Origin: a virus
Length of the DNA: 32,484 nt
Strand: one strand, 5' to 3'
Virus record (IMG/VR): IMGVR_UViG_3300009182_000204
Location: 1 to 32,484 of that record
Positions 16,529-24,508 of this stretch are shown piece by piece. The stretch's first letter is position 1, and the number at the start of each line of letters is the position of its first letter. The notes beneath the pieces were generated by a model that did not search any database, was not told where the DNA came from, and was given only the letters and a program-made list of their open reading frames with translations. A program made the position numbers and the translations under genes.

Positions 16529-17770
16529 ATGAGTCAAAAATCCATTTTAGAACAAGCTTTACTTCAAGTACAAAATCTTGAAGAAGCAGTTAAAGTGAAT
16601 GCAAAAGGAATACTTGAATCTACCATGAAACAAGAATTAAAAGATTTACTTAAAGAAAGTATGGAAGAAGAGGAAGATGTTACAACAGAAGCAGATGACG
16701 ATGTTGATACAAATCCTGACGAAGAGGAAACAGATGATATGTCAGACGACACAGATGAAACAGATGAAACAGATGTAGATGATACAGATGATGAAGATGA
16801 AGAAGGTGACGATACTGAAAATGACGAAGACCTTGATAATAACCTTGACAATGATTACGAAAGTGATGAAGATTCTTTAGATCAAGAAAGTGAAGAAGAT
16901 GAACCATCAATGGATGATTCAGATGTTATGGACATGACAGGAGCATCACATGATGAGGTTTTGAAAGTTTTTAAAGCAATGAAACCAGAAGATGGTATTG
17001 TAGTTAAGAAAGACGGAAACAAAATTGAATTCAATGATGGTGAATCTGATTACATTATCAAACTTGATAATGAGGGTGATATGGATGAAAGTTTGGAACA
17101 TGATATGGACGAAAATGATAATCCATTCTCAAAAAAAGTTGGTAAATTAAAAGAAAGAGGTACATCAATCTCAATGGATGAAAATGGTGATCCTTTTTCA
17201 AAAAAAGCTGGTAAATTAAAAGAAAGAGGTACATCAACTGCAATTGACGAAACAGATGAAACTGTTTATGAAATTGAACTTGATGATGAAGGTAAAGAAG
17301 GTGATCAAAATGAAGCGGCAAGAACATTCGGTAATGGAGTAAGAGGACCAAAACAAAAACATAAATATGAGGCTGGTCGTCACGAAATGAATGAAGAAAT
17401 TAGTAAATTAAGAAAACAAAATTCTGAGTATAAGAAAGCTTTGGTTTTATTCAAAGACAAACTTAACGAGGTTGCAGTATTCAACGCTAATCTTGCACAC
17501 ATGACACGTTTATTTTCTGAACAAACAACAACTAAAAAAGAGAAATTGAATATTATTAAGAGATTTGATTCAATTTCTTCAATAAACGAATCTAAGAATT
17601 TGTTTACGATAATCGAAACTGAATTAACTGACAAAAAACCAATTAGTGAAACAGTAGTAGAAAAAATCTCTATGACACCTACATCTTCTTCTACAAATGT
17701 ATTATCAGAAGCAAAAGCATATGAAAATCCACAGTTTAAGAGAATGAAAGATTTAATGTCAAAAATATAA
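16529..17770 (+). CDS. 22: Prohead scaffold/core protein (gp22-like)
   Basis: A 413-aa very acidic protein lying between gp21 and gp23, as in T4. The N-terminal helix (about 1-48) is followed by a long Asp/Glu/Thr-rich region (45-135), a small folded part, two 23-residue tandem repeats (193-215, 216-238), a coiled coil (about 282-330), and a C-terminal end YENPQFKRMKDLMSK of the kind seen in T4-like scaffolds. It fills the prohead and is degraded by gp21 before packaging. The assignment rests on position, composition and the C-terminal motif. It has a candidate promoter of its own just upstream. Confidence 0.8.
   Translation: MSQKSILEQALLQVQNLEEAVKVNAKGILESTMKQELKDLLKESMEEEEDVTTEADDDVDTNPDEEETDDMSDDTDETDETDVDDTDDEDEEGDDTENDEDLDNNLDNDYESDEDSLDQESEEDEPSMDDSDVMDMTGASHDEVLKVFKAMKPEDGIVVKKDGNKIEFNDGESDYIIKLDNEGDMDESLEHDMDENDNPFSKKVGKLKERGTSISMDENGDPFSKKAGKLKERGTSTAIDETDETVYEIELDDEGKEGDQNEAARTFGNGVRGPKQKHKYEAGRHEMNEEISKLRKQNSEYKKALVLFKDKLNEVAVFNANLAHMTRLFSEQTTTKKEKLNIIKRFDSISSINESKNLFTIIETELTDKKPISETVVEKISMTPTSSSTNVLSEAKAYENPQFKRMKDLMSKI
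17105..17242 (+). repeat. Tandem 69-bp repeat in scaffold gene
   Basis: Two head-to-tail units, 17105-17173 and 17174-17242, encode MDEN(D/G)(N/D)PFSKK followed by (V/A)GKLKERGTS. Only a few residues differ, so it is a recent duplication in the core protein. Confidence 0.85.
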
Positions 17771-17809
17771 TAAAAATAAAAATAAAAATAAAACAAAAAA
17801 ACAATTAAA

Positions 17810-19597
17810 ATGGGAGCATTATTAGAATCAGGTATGGTTGGTAATATAGGGTTAAAACACCTTAGAGTTATCAAAGAAGATACCATCAGCAAATGGGACT
17901 CATTAGGATTCTTAGAGGGTCTTGATGGTCATCAAAGAGAGAATGTGGCGCAATTATACGAAAACCAAGCGTCATATTTGATAAACGAAGCAGCAACAGC
18001 AGATGCATCAGGTTCTTTTGAAACTGTTGTATTCCCTATCATCAGACGTGTATTCTCTAAATTATTAGCGAATGATATCGTATCTGTACAGGCGATGAAC
18101 TTACCAATTGGTAAATTGTTCTTCTTCATTCCTAAAATCCAAGAAAGAAATAGTAATGATAGTAACAAACACTACCATCCTTATGGTTACCCAAGTACTT
18201 CAACTACATGGAACGAAGGTTATAACACAGGTGCAGTAAACTTGTATGATCGTTTCTACACTAGTGGTGATGGTAATGACGCAGGTTCAAGTTTATATGA
18301 CTATTCTAAAGGTCAATATTCTGCAATCACCGGTATCGCTCCAGCATCAGCAGTTACTTTTAGTAATGGTGCAATCACTAAGTTAGACCTTAAAACTATT
18401 ACAGGTGCATCTGCACAAGCAAATATTGTATTAGCATTTACTGGTTTTAGTACAACAGGTGAGGGTCAATTAATCGGACCAAATGGTGCTATCATGGATA
18501 CAGAAGAATTCTTAGCATCTATGGAAATCTTCTTAACAGGTAATTTAAGCGGAGCAACTAACCAATTTAATGGTTCTTTATCAAGAAACTTTTCTATCGT
18601 TACACAAAAATATGGTAAAGGTATTATTGAGTATGGTACTAAGAAAACATCAACATTCCCATCACAATCAAGTGGTCAATATTATGTGGATAAAGGTACA
18701 GAAGGTGGTACAATGTATGTTCAAGTGGATATGCAAAACTACACAACAACTGGTTTTACTAACATAGTACCTCCATCTGGTTTCACAGAATCTGACTTTG
18801 CATTAAGTTATAGAGTATACGATACATTGGAATTTGAAGATGAAATCGGTGAGGTTTCTTTCGATTTACAATCTGTAACTGTATCTGTAACAGAAAGAAA
18901 ATTAAGAGCATCATGGTCTCCTGAGTTAGCTCAAGACGTAAGTGCTTTCCATAACATCGATGCTGAGGCTGAATTAACAGCATTATTATCTGAACAAATC
19001 GCAGCAGAAGTTGACCGTGAAATCCTTCGTGATTTGAGAAAAGGTGCAGCATGGACAAGTAAATGGGATTACAATGAGTGGAGATATGGTGGAGCTAACG
19101 GTGCTACTTTACAAGGTTACACTCAAAAAGACTGGAACCAAACATTGATTACAAAAATCAATCAGGTATCTGCTCAAATCCATAAAACTACTTTAAGAGG
19201 TGGTGCTAACTGGATCGTTGTTTCATCAGAAGTTTCTGCTGTATTCGATGACTTAGAGTACTTCCACGTTTCAAACGCATCTCCTGAAGAAGATCAATAC
19301 AACATGGGTATCGAGAAAATTGGTACTTTAGGTGGTCGTTATCAAGTTTATCGTGATCCATACTTCCCACCTAACAAAGTGTTAATTGGACATAAAGGTA
19401 AATCATTGTTAGATAGTGGTTATATATACGCACCATACGTACCATTACAACTTACCCCAACAATGTTTAATCCGTTCACAATGACACCGATTAAAGGTAT
19501 TATGACAAGATACGCGAAAAAGATGGTTAATAATAAGTACTTCGGTGTTATTACCGTAAGAGGTATTCAAGTATTTAACAACGATACATTGAGATAA
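17810..19597 (+). CDS. 23: Major capsid protein (gp23-like)
   Basis: A 595-aa HK97-fold capsid protein of the T4 gp23 family. The N-terminal region carries KWDSLGFLEGLDGHQRENVA and LYENQASYLINEAA, then the conserved VVFPIIRRVFSKLLANDIVS. A gp21 processing site is likely after E60 (LINE/A), giving a mature protein of about 535 aa. C-terminal landmarks include ANWIVVSSEVSAVF and GTLGGRYQVYRDPYFP. Codon use is richer in C-ending codons than in its neighbours (TTC, AAC, ATC), which fits very high expression. The leader is a string of A-rich AAATA units with no Shine-Dalgarno sequence. A strong terminator follows. Confidence 0.95.
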   Translation: MGALLESGMVGNIGLKHLRVIKEDTISKWDSLGFLEGLDGHQRENVAQLYENQASYLINEAATADASGSFETVVFPIIRRVFSKLLANDIVSVQAMNLPIGKLFFFIPKIQERNSNDSNKHYHPYGYPSTSTTWNEGYNTGAVNLYDRFYTSGDGNDAGSSLYDYSKGQYSAITGIAPASAVTFSNGAITKLDLKTITGASAQANIVLAFTGFSTTGEGQLIGPNGAIMDTEEFLASMEIFLTGNLSGATNQFNGSLSRNFSIVTQKYGKGIIEYGTKKTSTFPSQSSGQYYVDKGTEGGTMYVQVDMQNYTTTGFTNIVPPSGFTESDFALSYRVYDTLEFEDEIGEVSFDLQSVTVSVTERKLRASWSPELAQDVSAFHNIDAEAELTALLSEQIAAEVDREILRDLRKGAAWTSKWDYNEWRYGGANGATLQGYTQKDWNQTLITKINQVSAQIHKTTLRGGANWIVVSSEVSAVFDDLEYFHVSNASPEEDQYNMGIEKIGTLGGRYQVYRDPYFPPNKVLIGHKGKSLLDSGYIYAPYVPLQLTPTMFNPFTMTPIKGIMTRYAKKMVNNKYFGVITVRGIQVFNNDTLR

Positions 19598-19621
19598 TCT
19601 CATAAAAAAAACAAAACCAAA

Positions 19622-19652
19622 AAACCTTCGAGAAATCGAGGGTTTTTTTTTT
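19622..19652 (+). terminator. Rho-independent terminator after major capsid gene
   Basis: The stem AAACCTTCGA (19622-19631) pairs with TCGAGGGTTT (19636-19645), with one G-T pair, around a stable GAAA tetraloop, and runs into ten T residues. It closes the head-gene transcript. Confidence 0.9.
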
Positions 19653-19677
19653 GGTTTAAAATTAAATGGATTGTAAG

Positions 19678-19708
19678 TTGTTTTATATCATATTTATTAT
19701 TATATTTG
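19678..19708 (+). promoter_or_regulatory. Bacteroidota-type promoter for homing endonuclease
   Basis: TTG (19678-19680), 20 bases, then TATATTTG (19701-19708) fits the host sigma consensus TTG-N17-23-TAnnTTTG. The ATG follows 4 bases later, so the transcript would be nearly leaderless. Confidence 0.45.
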
Positions 19709-19712
19709 ATTT

Positions 19713-21428
19713 ATGAAAAGAATTTTAGATAATAAAGATATTGAAAATATAATAAGATTATATAAAACTGATGTTAAAAGTACGCATAAGTTAAGTGAAA
19801 TGTTTGGTGTTGGTCATAAAAAGATTTCACAGGTATTAAAAGAGAATAATGTTGAAATAAATAAAAAGGGTGGTCAGGAAAAAATTGGAAATAGTGATAT
19901 TATTGAAAAATCTAAAATAAATCGTTATGTGACAGATACAATTGGTCATAAATTAATTGTGGTATGTAAAAAAACAAATAAAATCTTTGATGATGTAAAT
20001 AATGTATCTGGTTGTTTGACAAGACATATTGTTGAAACATATGGTGATGTTGACATTCCGGTCACAAATTACCAAAGAAAAAAATATGAACATATCAATA
20101 ATAAGAAATGGTTTGAAGAATATTTTGATATAAGAGAAATACTAAAAAAAGATTATAGGAAATGTTGTTTATGTGACTGGGAGACTACTGATATTGAAAA
20201 TAAAACTGGATGTTTTGAGACTCATATCAATAGTGTTCATAAAATAACATTAAATGAATATTTAGAAAAATTTCCACAAGATATTAAATACCATAAAACT
20301 TATTTAAAGGAAAAAGAAAGAATTACTGAATTTTTAGATGAAAAAAATTATGTGAGATGTAAGTTATGTGATCAAAAAATGAAAACAATCACCAATAAAC
20401 ACCTTATGGAAAAACATAACATTTCTTGTTATGATTATAAGATAAAATTTCCAAATGAAATATTATCATCAAAATTGACTAGAAGTAAAATGAGTCATAA
20501 TACTAAGATGAGTAATATTAATATGTCTCCAACATGGTCATCAAGTGGTGAAATTGAGTTAAGGGAATTTATTGAATCTTTAGGTTTTAAAACTGAAAAG
20601 GGTAAAAATAGAAAAATTTTAAATGGTAAAGAGATAGATATTATAATACCAGAGTTTAAAATTGGGATAGAGTACAATGGTTTATATTTTCATACCGAAA
20701 AAATGGGTAAAAATAGTTCATATCATTTGAATAAAACAATTGAATGTAATAAAATTGGTTATAAATTAATTCAAATATTTGAAGATGAGTGGGTTGTAAA
20801 AAAAGATTTAGTTAAAAGTAAAATTAGACATATTTTAAAAATAAATAATGGTATTAAAATTGGTGGAAGAAACGTTATCATAAAAAGAATCGACTCATTA
20901 TTAAAGTCTAATTTTTTAAACATAAATCACATACAAGGAAACGATAATTCAAAAATACATTATGGTGGATTTTATAAAAATGAATTAATTGGTGTGATGA
21001 CATTTAACGATAAAAGAAATATGACAAAAAACAAAGATGAACAATATGAATTATCAAGGTATTCAATTAAAGAAGGATATGTTGTTAATGGGTTGGCATC
21101 TAAATTTATAAAAACATTTAAAAATGAATATTCCCCAAAAAATATTATCAGTTTTGCTGATAGAAGATGGACATTAGATCCTGAAAATAATTTATATATT
21201 AAAATGGGGTTTAAATTAGTTGGTATAAACAAACCTACCTACACTTATTACAATTCAAAAAAAAATAAATATAAACGTTTTCATAAATTTGGTTTTGGAA
21301 AAAACTCTTTAAAATTAAAACATCCAGATTTAGATTTTACAAAATCAGAAAAAACATTAATGAATGAACTTGGTTATGAGAGAATTTGGGATTGTGGGAT
21401 GTTTAAATATGAATTATTTTTTGATTAA
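19713..21428 (+). CDS. Free-standing homing endonuclease, Vsr-like/EDxHD type, with zinc-finger motifs
   Basis: A 571-aa multidomain protein. Residues 1-50 form a helix-turn-helix. Two Cys2-His2 motifs follow: C151/C152-C154...H171-H176 and C216-C219...H230-H235. Next is a nuclease core with SSGEIELREF (E280), GKEIDIIIPEFKIGIEYNG (D309) and FHTEKMGKNSSYHLNK, ending GYKLIQIFEDEW (350-360). This is the pattern of PD-(D/E)xK-like, EDxHD homing endonucleases of phages. The C-terminal 190 residues (RIDSLLKSNFLN..., SFADRRWTL, YIKMGFKLV) resemble an acetyltransferase-like domain common at the end of such enzymes. It sits just after gp23 behind the terminator, with a host-type promoter. The likely target is a conserved site nearby or in a related phage. 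Confidence 0.8.
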   Translation: MKRILDNKDIENIIRLYKTDVKSTHKLSEMFGVGHKKISQVLKENNVEINKKGGQEKIGNSDIIEKSKINRYVTDTIGHKLIVVCKKTNKIFDDVNNVSGCLTRHIVETYGDVDIPVTNYQRKKYEHINNKKWFEEYFDIREILKKDYRKCCLCDWETTDIENKTGCFETHINSVHKITLNEYLEKFPQDIKYHKTYLKEKERITEFLDEKNYVRCKLCDQKMKTITNKHLMEKHNISCYDYKIKFPNEILSSKLTRSKMSHNTKMSNINMSPTWSSSGEIELREFIESLGFKTEKGKNRKILNGKEIDIIIPEFKIGIEYNGLYFHTEKMGKNSSYHLNKTIECNKIGYKLIQIFEDEWVVKKDLVKSKIRHILKINNGIKIGGRNVIIKRIDSLLKSNFLNINHIQGNDNSKIHYGGFYKNELIGVMTFNDKRNMTKNKDEQYELSRYSIKEGYVVNGLASKFIKTFKNEYSPKNIISFADRRWTLDPENNLYIKMGFKLVGINKPTYTYYNSKKNKYKRFHKFGFGKNSLKLKHPDLDFTKSEKTLMNELGYERIWDCGMFKYELFFD

Positions 21429-21450
21429 TAATTTTTTTTAACTATATTTG
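21421..21450 (+). promoter_or_regulatory. Bacteroidota-type promoter for SAP/dCMP deaminase pair
   Basis: TTG (21421-21423), 19 bases, then TATATTTG (21443-21450), with ATG 4 bases further. The architecture is the same as upstream of the homing endonuclease, suggesting early expression by host RNA polymerase. Confidence 0.45.
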
Positions 21451-21454
21451 TGTA

Positions 21455-21763
21455 ATGGGAGAAATTGAATATGAAAAGTTACGTTTGGATGTTTTACAAA
21501 AATTAATTGAGGAACGTGGTATTGAATGTAAATCAAATAAAACAGAAATAATAAAACATCTTATAATGGATGATGAAGGAAAGTATATTAGAGAAACAAC
21601 ATATGAAAAATACGATAAAGATATGTTCTTATGTGGTATTGACATAAAAAATCAAAAACACATTATGGACATGAGTAAACTAATAGAAAAAAAAGAAGCA
21701 AAAAGATTTAATATGTATTCAAATAATAGAATACATTATATAACAAAACAAAAATTAATGTAA
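21455..21763 (+). CDS. SAP-domain-like small protein
   Basis: A 102-aa protein whose N-terminal 40 residues fit a SAP helix-extended-helix motif: LRLDVLQKLIEERGIECKSN followed by KTEIIKHLI, with the usual L-x3-L...G...(S/G)-x-K-x-x-(L/I)-I spacing. SAP motifs bind DNA. The rest is charged, with no recognised fold. The stop overlaps the start of the dCMP deaminase gene (TAATG), so the two are coupled. A DNA-binding role is inferred. Confidence 0.6.
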   Translation: MGEIEYEKLRLDVLQKLIEERGIECKSNKTEIIKHLIMDDEGKYIRETTYEKYDKDMFLCGIDIKNQKHIMDMSKLIEKKEAKRFNMYSNNRIHYITKQKLM

Positions 21764-22203
21764 TGGAGTGGAATGAGTATTTTTTAGGTATTGCAGAACA
21801 AGTAAAATTAAAATCAAAAGATATTAACACACAGATAGGTGCAGTTATCGTTGGTAGTGATAAGGAGATACTTTCTACGGGTTATAATTCATTTCCAAGG
21901 GGTTTGGATGATACGAAAGAAGAACGTCAGGAAAGACCTGAAAAATACTTTTGGATGGTTCATGCCGAAGCAAATGCAATATATAATGCTGCGAGAGTTG
22001 GAACACCAATAAAAGACTCTTCAATGTATATTACATCAGGTGTACCATGTATGGATTGTGCAAGAGGGATTATAAACTCTGGTATTAAGAAAGTATATTG
22101 TAAACGAGTTTGTACTACTACAAATAAAGATATGTGGGAAGAACACCAAAAACGTAGTATTGATATGTTACATGAATGTGGTGTGGATGTTATATTTTAT
22201 TAG
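21763..22203 (+). CDS. cd: Deoxycytidylate (dCMP) deaminase
   Basis: A 146-aa zinc enzyme converting dCMP to dUMP, feeding thymidylate synthesis for phage DNA. The zinc ligands are visible: H67 and catalytic E69 in HAEANAI, C96 and C99 in PCMDCA. Length and motif spacing match dCMP deaminases of phages and bacteria, with a NSFPRGLDD loop (42-50) contributing to the nucleotide site. It is in an early-type operon with the SAP gene under a host-like promoter. It ends convergently, overlapping the last 14 bases of the minus-strand ADP-ribosyltransferase-like gene. Confidence 0.92.
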   Translation: MEWNEYFLGIAEQVKLKSKDINTQIGAVIVGSDKEILSTGYNSFPRGLDDTKEERQERPEKYFWMVHAEANAIYNAARVGTPIKDSSMYITSGVPCMDCARGIINSGIKKVYCKRVCTTTNKDMWEEHQKRSIDMLHECGVDVIFY

Positions 22204-22689
22204 GTAATTGATCGTAATAATTTTTTAATTGATGTTCATATTCAAAATATTTTATATTATCCGGTGGGTTATAATTAACCATTTCTCTACCTTTAATAAC
22301 CAAACCATCATAACCTAAATCTAACATTTCAGTTCTTATATCAGTTTGATTAAAAAATTCATTAGGTTTATATGAGATATTACGTTCTTTACACCAATTA
22401 TTAATTACATTTTGAAGAAAGATTTCTGCCAAATTTGTATCATGAACAACTTTTGGTGTTTTTGGAATTGCGTTTAATACGAAATAAACTTTACCGTATT
22501 TGTTTGCCATGTCTTTATTACCTAAAAACGCAGTATAAAACCAGAACCAAATCTACCTCCACCATTGTTTTCTTTTCCAAGTTCTGTAACACCACGTAAT
22601 GTCACGTTTTTACGTTTCCATTTGAGATAATCTTTATGAGATTGTTCGTATAATATTTTAAATTGATTTTCTGTTATAATTATTTTCAT
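22190..22689 (-). pseudogene. ADP-ribosyltransferase-like protein with N-terminal tag, broken by a -1 frame shift
   Basis: ATG 22689 overlaps the kinase-like stop (ATGA) and opens MKIIITENQFKILYE, a clear tag copy. The frame closes at 22522 after 55 residues, in GGRFGSGF. One frame back, translation continues as YTAFLGNKDMANKYGKVYFV to 22190, so the two frames make one about 167-aa protein. TLRG, FGSGFYTAF...A-x-x-YG and GYDGLVIKGREMVNY (with the likely catalytic Glu) fit a mono-ADP-ribosyltransferase fold. The break is at a run of four T (22537-22540 on the coding strand). A one-base deletion, an assembly error or programmed slippage would all explain it. In T4, the tagged, packaged ADP-ribosyltransferase is Alt. 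Confidence 0.55.
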
Positions 22690-23612
22690 AATAACGATTT
22701 AATAATTCTATTAATGTAGTTTGGTGGAGTTCTTTTTATGTTATTTTGATTGGTTACCGAACCTTTAATCCATTCGCTTAAATCACTAATTTCATTATAG
22801 TCAACATCAGTATCATCATCAATTAAATCAACGTATTTACTCCAAGTCTTATCATAACCTTCCTTTGTCATCATTTCTAAAAAATCAGCTGCCATTGGGT
22901 GTTTTTTTCTTATAAAATCAATAACTTTTGGTGAAATGTGTTTATTTAAATTTTTTAATAATATTTCATTAATTTGTATATAATATTTATTGATTAATTT
23001 TGTTATTTTTAATTTTTCTAGTATGATTATAAAATATTCTTTTTCATCTTTTCCGATGTATCTTTTCACATCATAAACTTCAGCAAGATGTTGTGGTGTT
23101 TTTCCAATTAATTTATTTGAATTAACCGCTTCGGTTTTATCGGTAGTTATTTTTAATACTTTATCGTTTCCGATGTCGTATGCCATTCCAAACTCACCAC
23201 CCTTACCTAATTTTCTATGTTTTAATTCTGTGAATTTTTTAATTATTTTAGATAAACTTCTATTATCAATATTAAGTTTTGTTTCATCTAACTCTAAATT
23301 TTGTACATCAGTTTCAAAGTTTTCAAAAAAATTTCCAAAACCAATATCGAAATAACCTATATTACCATTCTTTTTAAAACCGATATTATTTAAATTAACA
23401 AAATCTTCAGAATTAATATGATAATATTTTAATTCATCGATTATCCCAATAAATTGATTAAAAACCCATAAAAGTTTTTTATCATCAATTTTAACATTAG
23501 GTTTATCATTATAAACATAATAATTAATCAAGATTTCGGATACATAATCAATATCATTACTTTCAGTTAAAATTAATTTTTTTAATTGTGATTCGTTTAA
23601 TAAGATTTTCAT
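22686..23612 (-). CDS. Protein-kinase-like protein with N-terminal tag
   Basis: 308 aa, beginning MKILLNESQLKKLILTES (tag, I-L-T-E/S). The kinase-like part is at 131-205: a glycine loop GKGGEFGMAY (136-145), VLKIT with the candidate ATP-binding K154, a possible helix-C Glu (E161) and the hinge-like FIIILEKL. No HRD or DFG motif is visible in the C-terminal 100 residues, so this is either a divergent or a catalytically dead kinase, or an N-lobe-like ATP-binding domain. It lies between the oxidoreductase and the ADP-ribosyltransferase-like gene, coupled to the latter by ATGA. A role in modifying host proteins early in infection is inference. Confidence 0.6.
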   Translation of the reverse strand: MKILLNESQLKKLILTESNDIDYVSEILINYYVYNDKPNVKIDDKKLLWVFNQFIGIIDELKYYHINSEDFVNLNNIGFKKNGNIGYFDIGFGNFFENFETDVQNLELDETKLNIDNRSLSKIIKKFTELKHRKLGKGGEFGMAYDIGNDKVLKITTDKTEAVNSNKLIGKTPQHLAEVYDVKRYIGKDEKEYFIIILEKLKITKLINKYYIQINEILLKNLNKHISPKVIDFIRKKHPMAADFLEMMTKEGYDKTWSKYVDLIDDDTDVDYNEISDLSEWIKGSVTNQNNIKRTPPNYINRIIKSLL

Positions 23613-23641
23613 ATTAATTAAAGTTATTATATTAAAAAACC

Positions 23642-24415
23642 TTATTTATCATTTGATAATTTAGTATCTTTTATGAATTTAGTATGAGAATTTTTATAAG
23701 ATTTTTGTGATTCATCTTCCACATCTTTTGTGTATTGCCAGTTCCAATATAAATTATCGTTTGGTTTGAAACCATAAAATCTATGTACTTCTTTTTGTAG
23801 ATTATTTACATTTTCACCATTCCAATTTTGACCAACACATATATAACCAGTTTCAATATCTTTTATTATATTAGTTTCTCCAAGTGTTGTATGTCTATTC
23901 TCCAACCAATTTAATCTTTCAATTAGATTTTGATAATACATATTAGTTTGTCCCCATCTTATTGAACTAAAAAAAATAACAGTATCAGATTCAAACAATT
24001 CTTTAGATATTTTCCATAACTCGTCAGATTTGTTATTGATATTCACCCAACATCTATGATGTCCTGTTGGGTTCTTATTTTTATCTTTAAGTTCCGCATC
24101 TTTTAATCCACAACTATTACCGTCTTTTCTTGATACATTACCTTCACAAGGTAATATTTTTAGGTCGGTAACATCAATTAAAACACAATCATCACCTAAT
24201 TCTTCTTTAATATACATCGCTAATAATTTTGACTTAGGTATATCAATATTAACTTCATCAAAATTATATCTATTTGAACAACTTAATAATAGAATTTTTT
24301 TCTTTGTTTTAAGAATATCTATTGTCTTTTTTATTGACTTCCAAGCATCTGATTGAACCATTTCCTCGGAAATCATTATTTGTCTTATTCTTTCTATATT
24401 TTCGTTTAAATTCAT
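23642..24415 (-). CDS. Flavodoxin-fold NAD(P)H/FMN reductase-like protein
   Basis: 257 aa. After an N-terminal segment NLNENIERIRQIMISEE (a variant tag ending in I-S-E) comes a flavodoxin-like domain: strand ILLLSCSNRYN (41-51, FMN phosphate loop region), strand DTVIFFSSIRWGQTNMYY (144-161, flavin-contact loop) and NLIERLNWLE. Cys90, Cys102 and Cys122 form an extra cluster not usual in the simple family. Such enzymes reduce flavins or quinones with NAD(P)H. It is the first gene of a minus-strand operon with kinase-like and ADP-ribosyltransferase-like genes. The fold is fairly sure; the substrate is unknown. Confidence 0.65.
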   Translation of the reverse strand: MNLNENIERIRQIMISEEMVQSDAWKSIKKTIDILKTKKKILLLSCSNRYNFDEVNIDIPKSKLLAMYIKEELGDDCVLIDVTDLKILPCEGNVSRKDGNSCGLKDAELKDKNKNPTGHHRCWVNINNKSDELWKISKELFESDTVIFFSSIRWGQTNMYYQNLIERLNWLENRHTTLGETNIIKDIETGYICVGQNWNGENVNNLQKEVHRFYGFKPNDNLYWNWQYTKDVEDESQKSYKNSHTKFIKDTKLSNDK

Positions 24416-24486
24416 ATTAATATAAATATAATAAAAAAATAAATAAATTTTACCATATTTTACATGTCCAATATGAAATTTTGTTA

Positions 24487-24494
24487 TATTTATA
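24487..24494 (+). promoter_or_regulatory. Possible promoter element TATTTATA before GIY-YIG gene
   Basis: TTATATTTATAATAAAA repeats the string seen before scaffold and the 28351 gene; ATG follows after 14 bases. It lies in the 93-base gap between divergent genes. Confidence 0.35.
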
Positions 24495-24508
24495 ATAAAA
24501 GGTAAGTT

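Noticed and set aside
16564-16910. Minus-strand Ser/His/Leu-rich open frames opposite the scaffold gene
   Set aside because: They are the complement of Asp/Glu codon runs in gp22; low complexity, no start context.
17058-17892. Further minus-strand open frames over gp22 and the start of gp23
   Set aside because: They lie antisense to well-supported genes and have no recognisable protein features.
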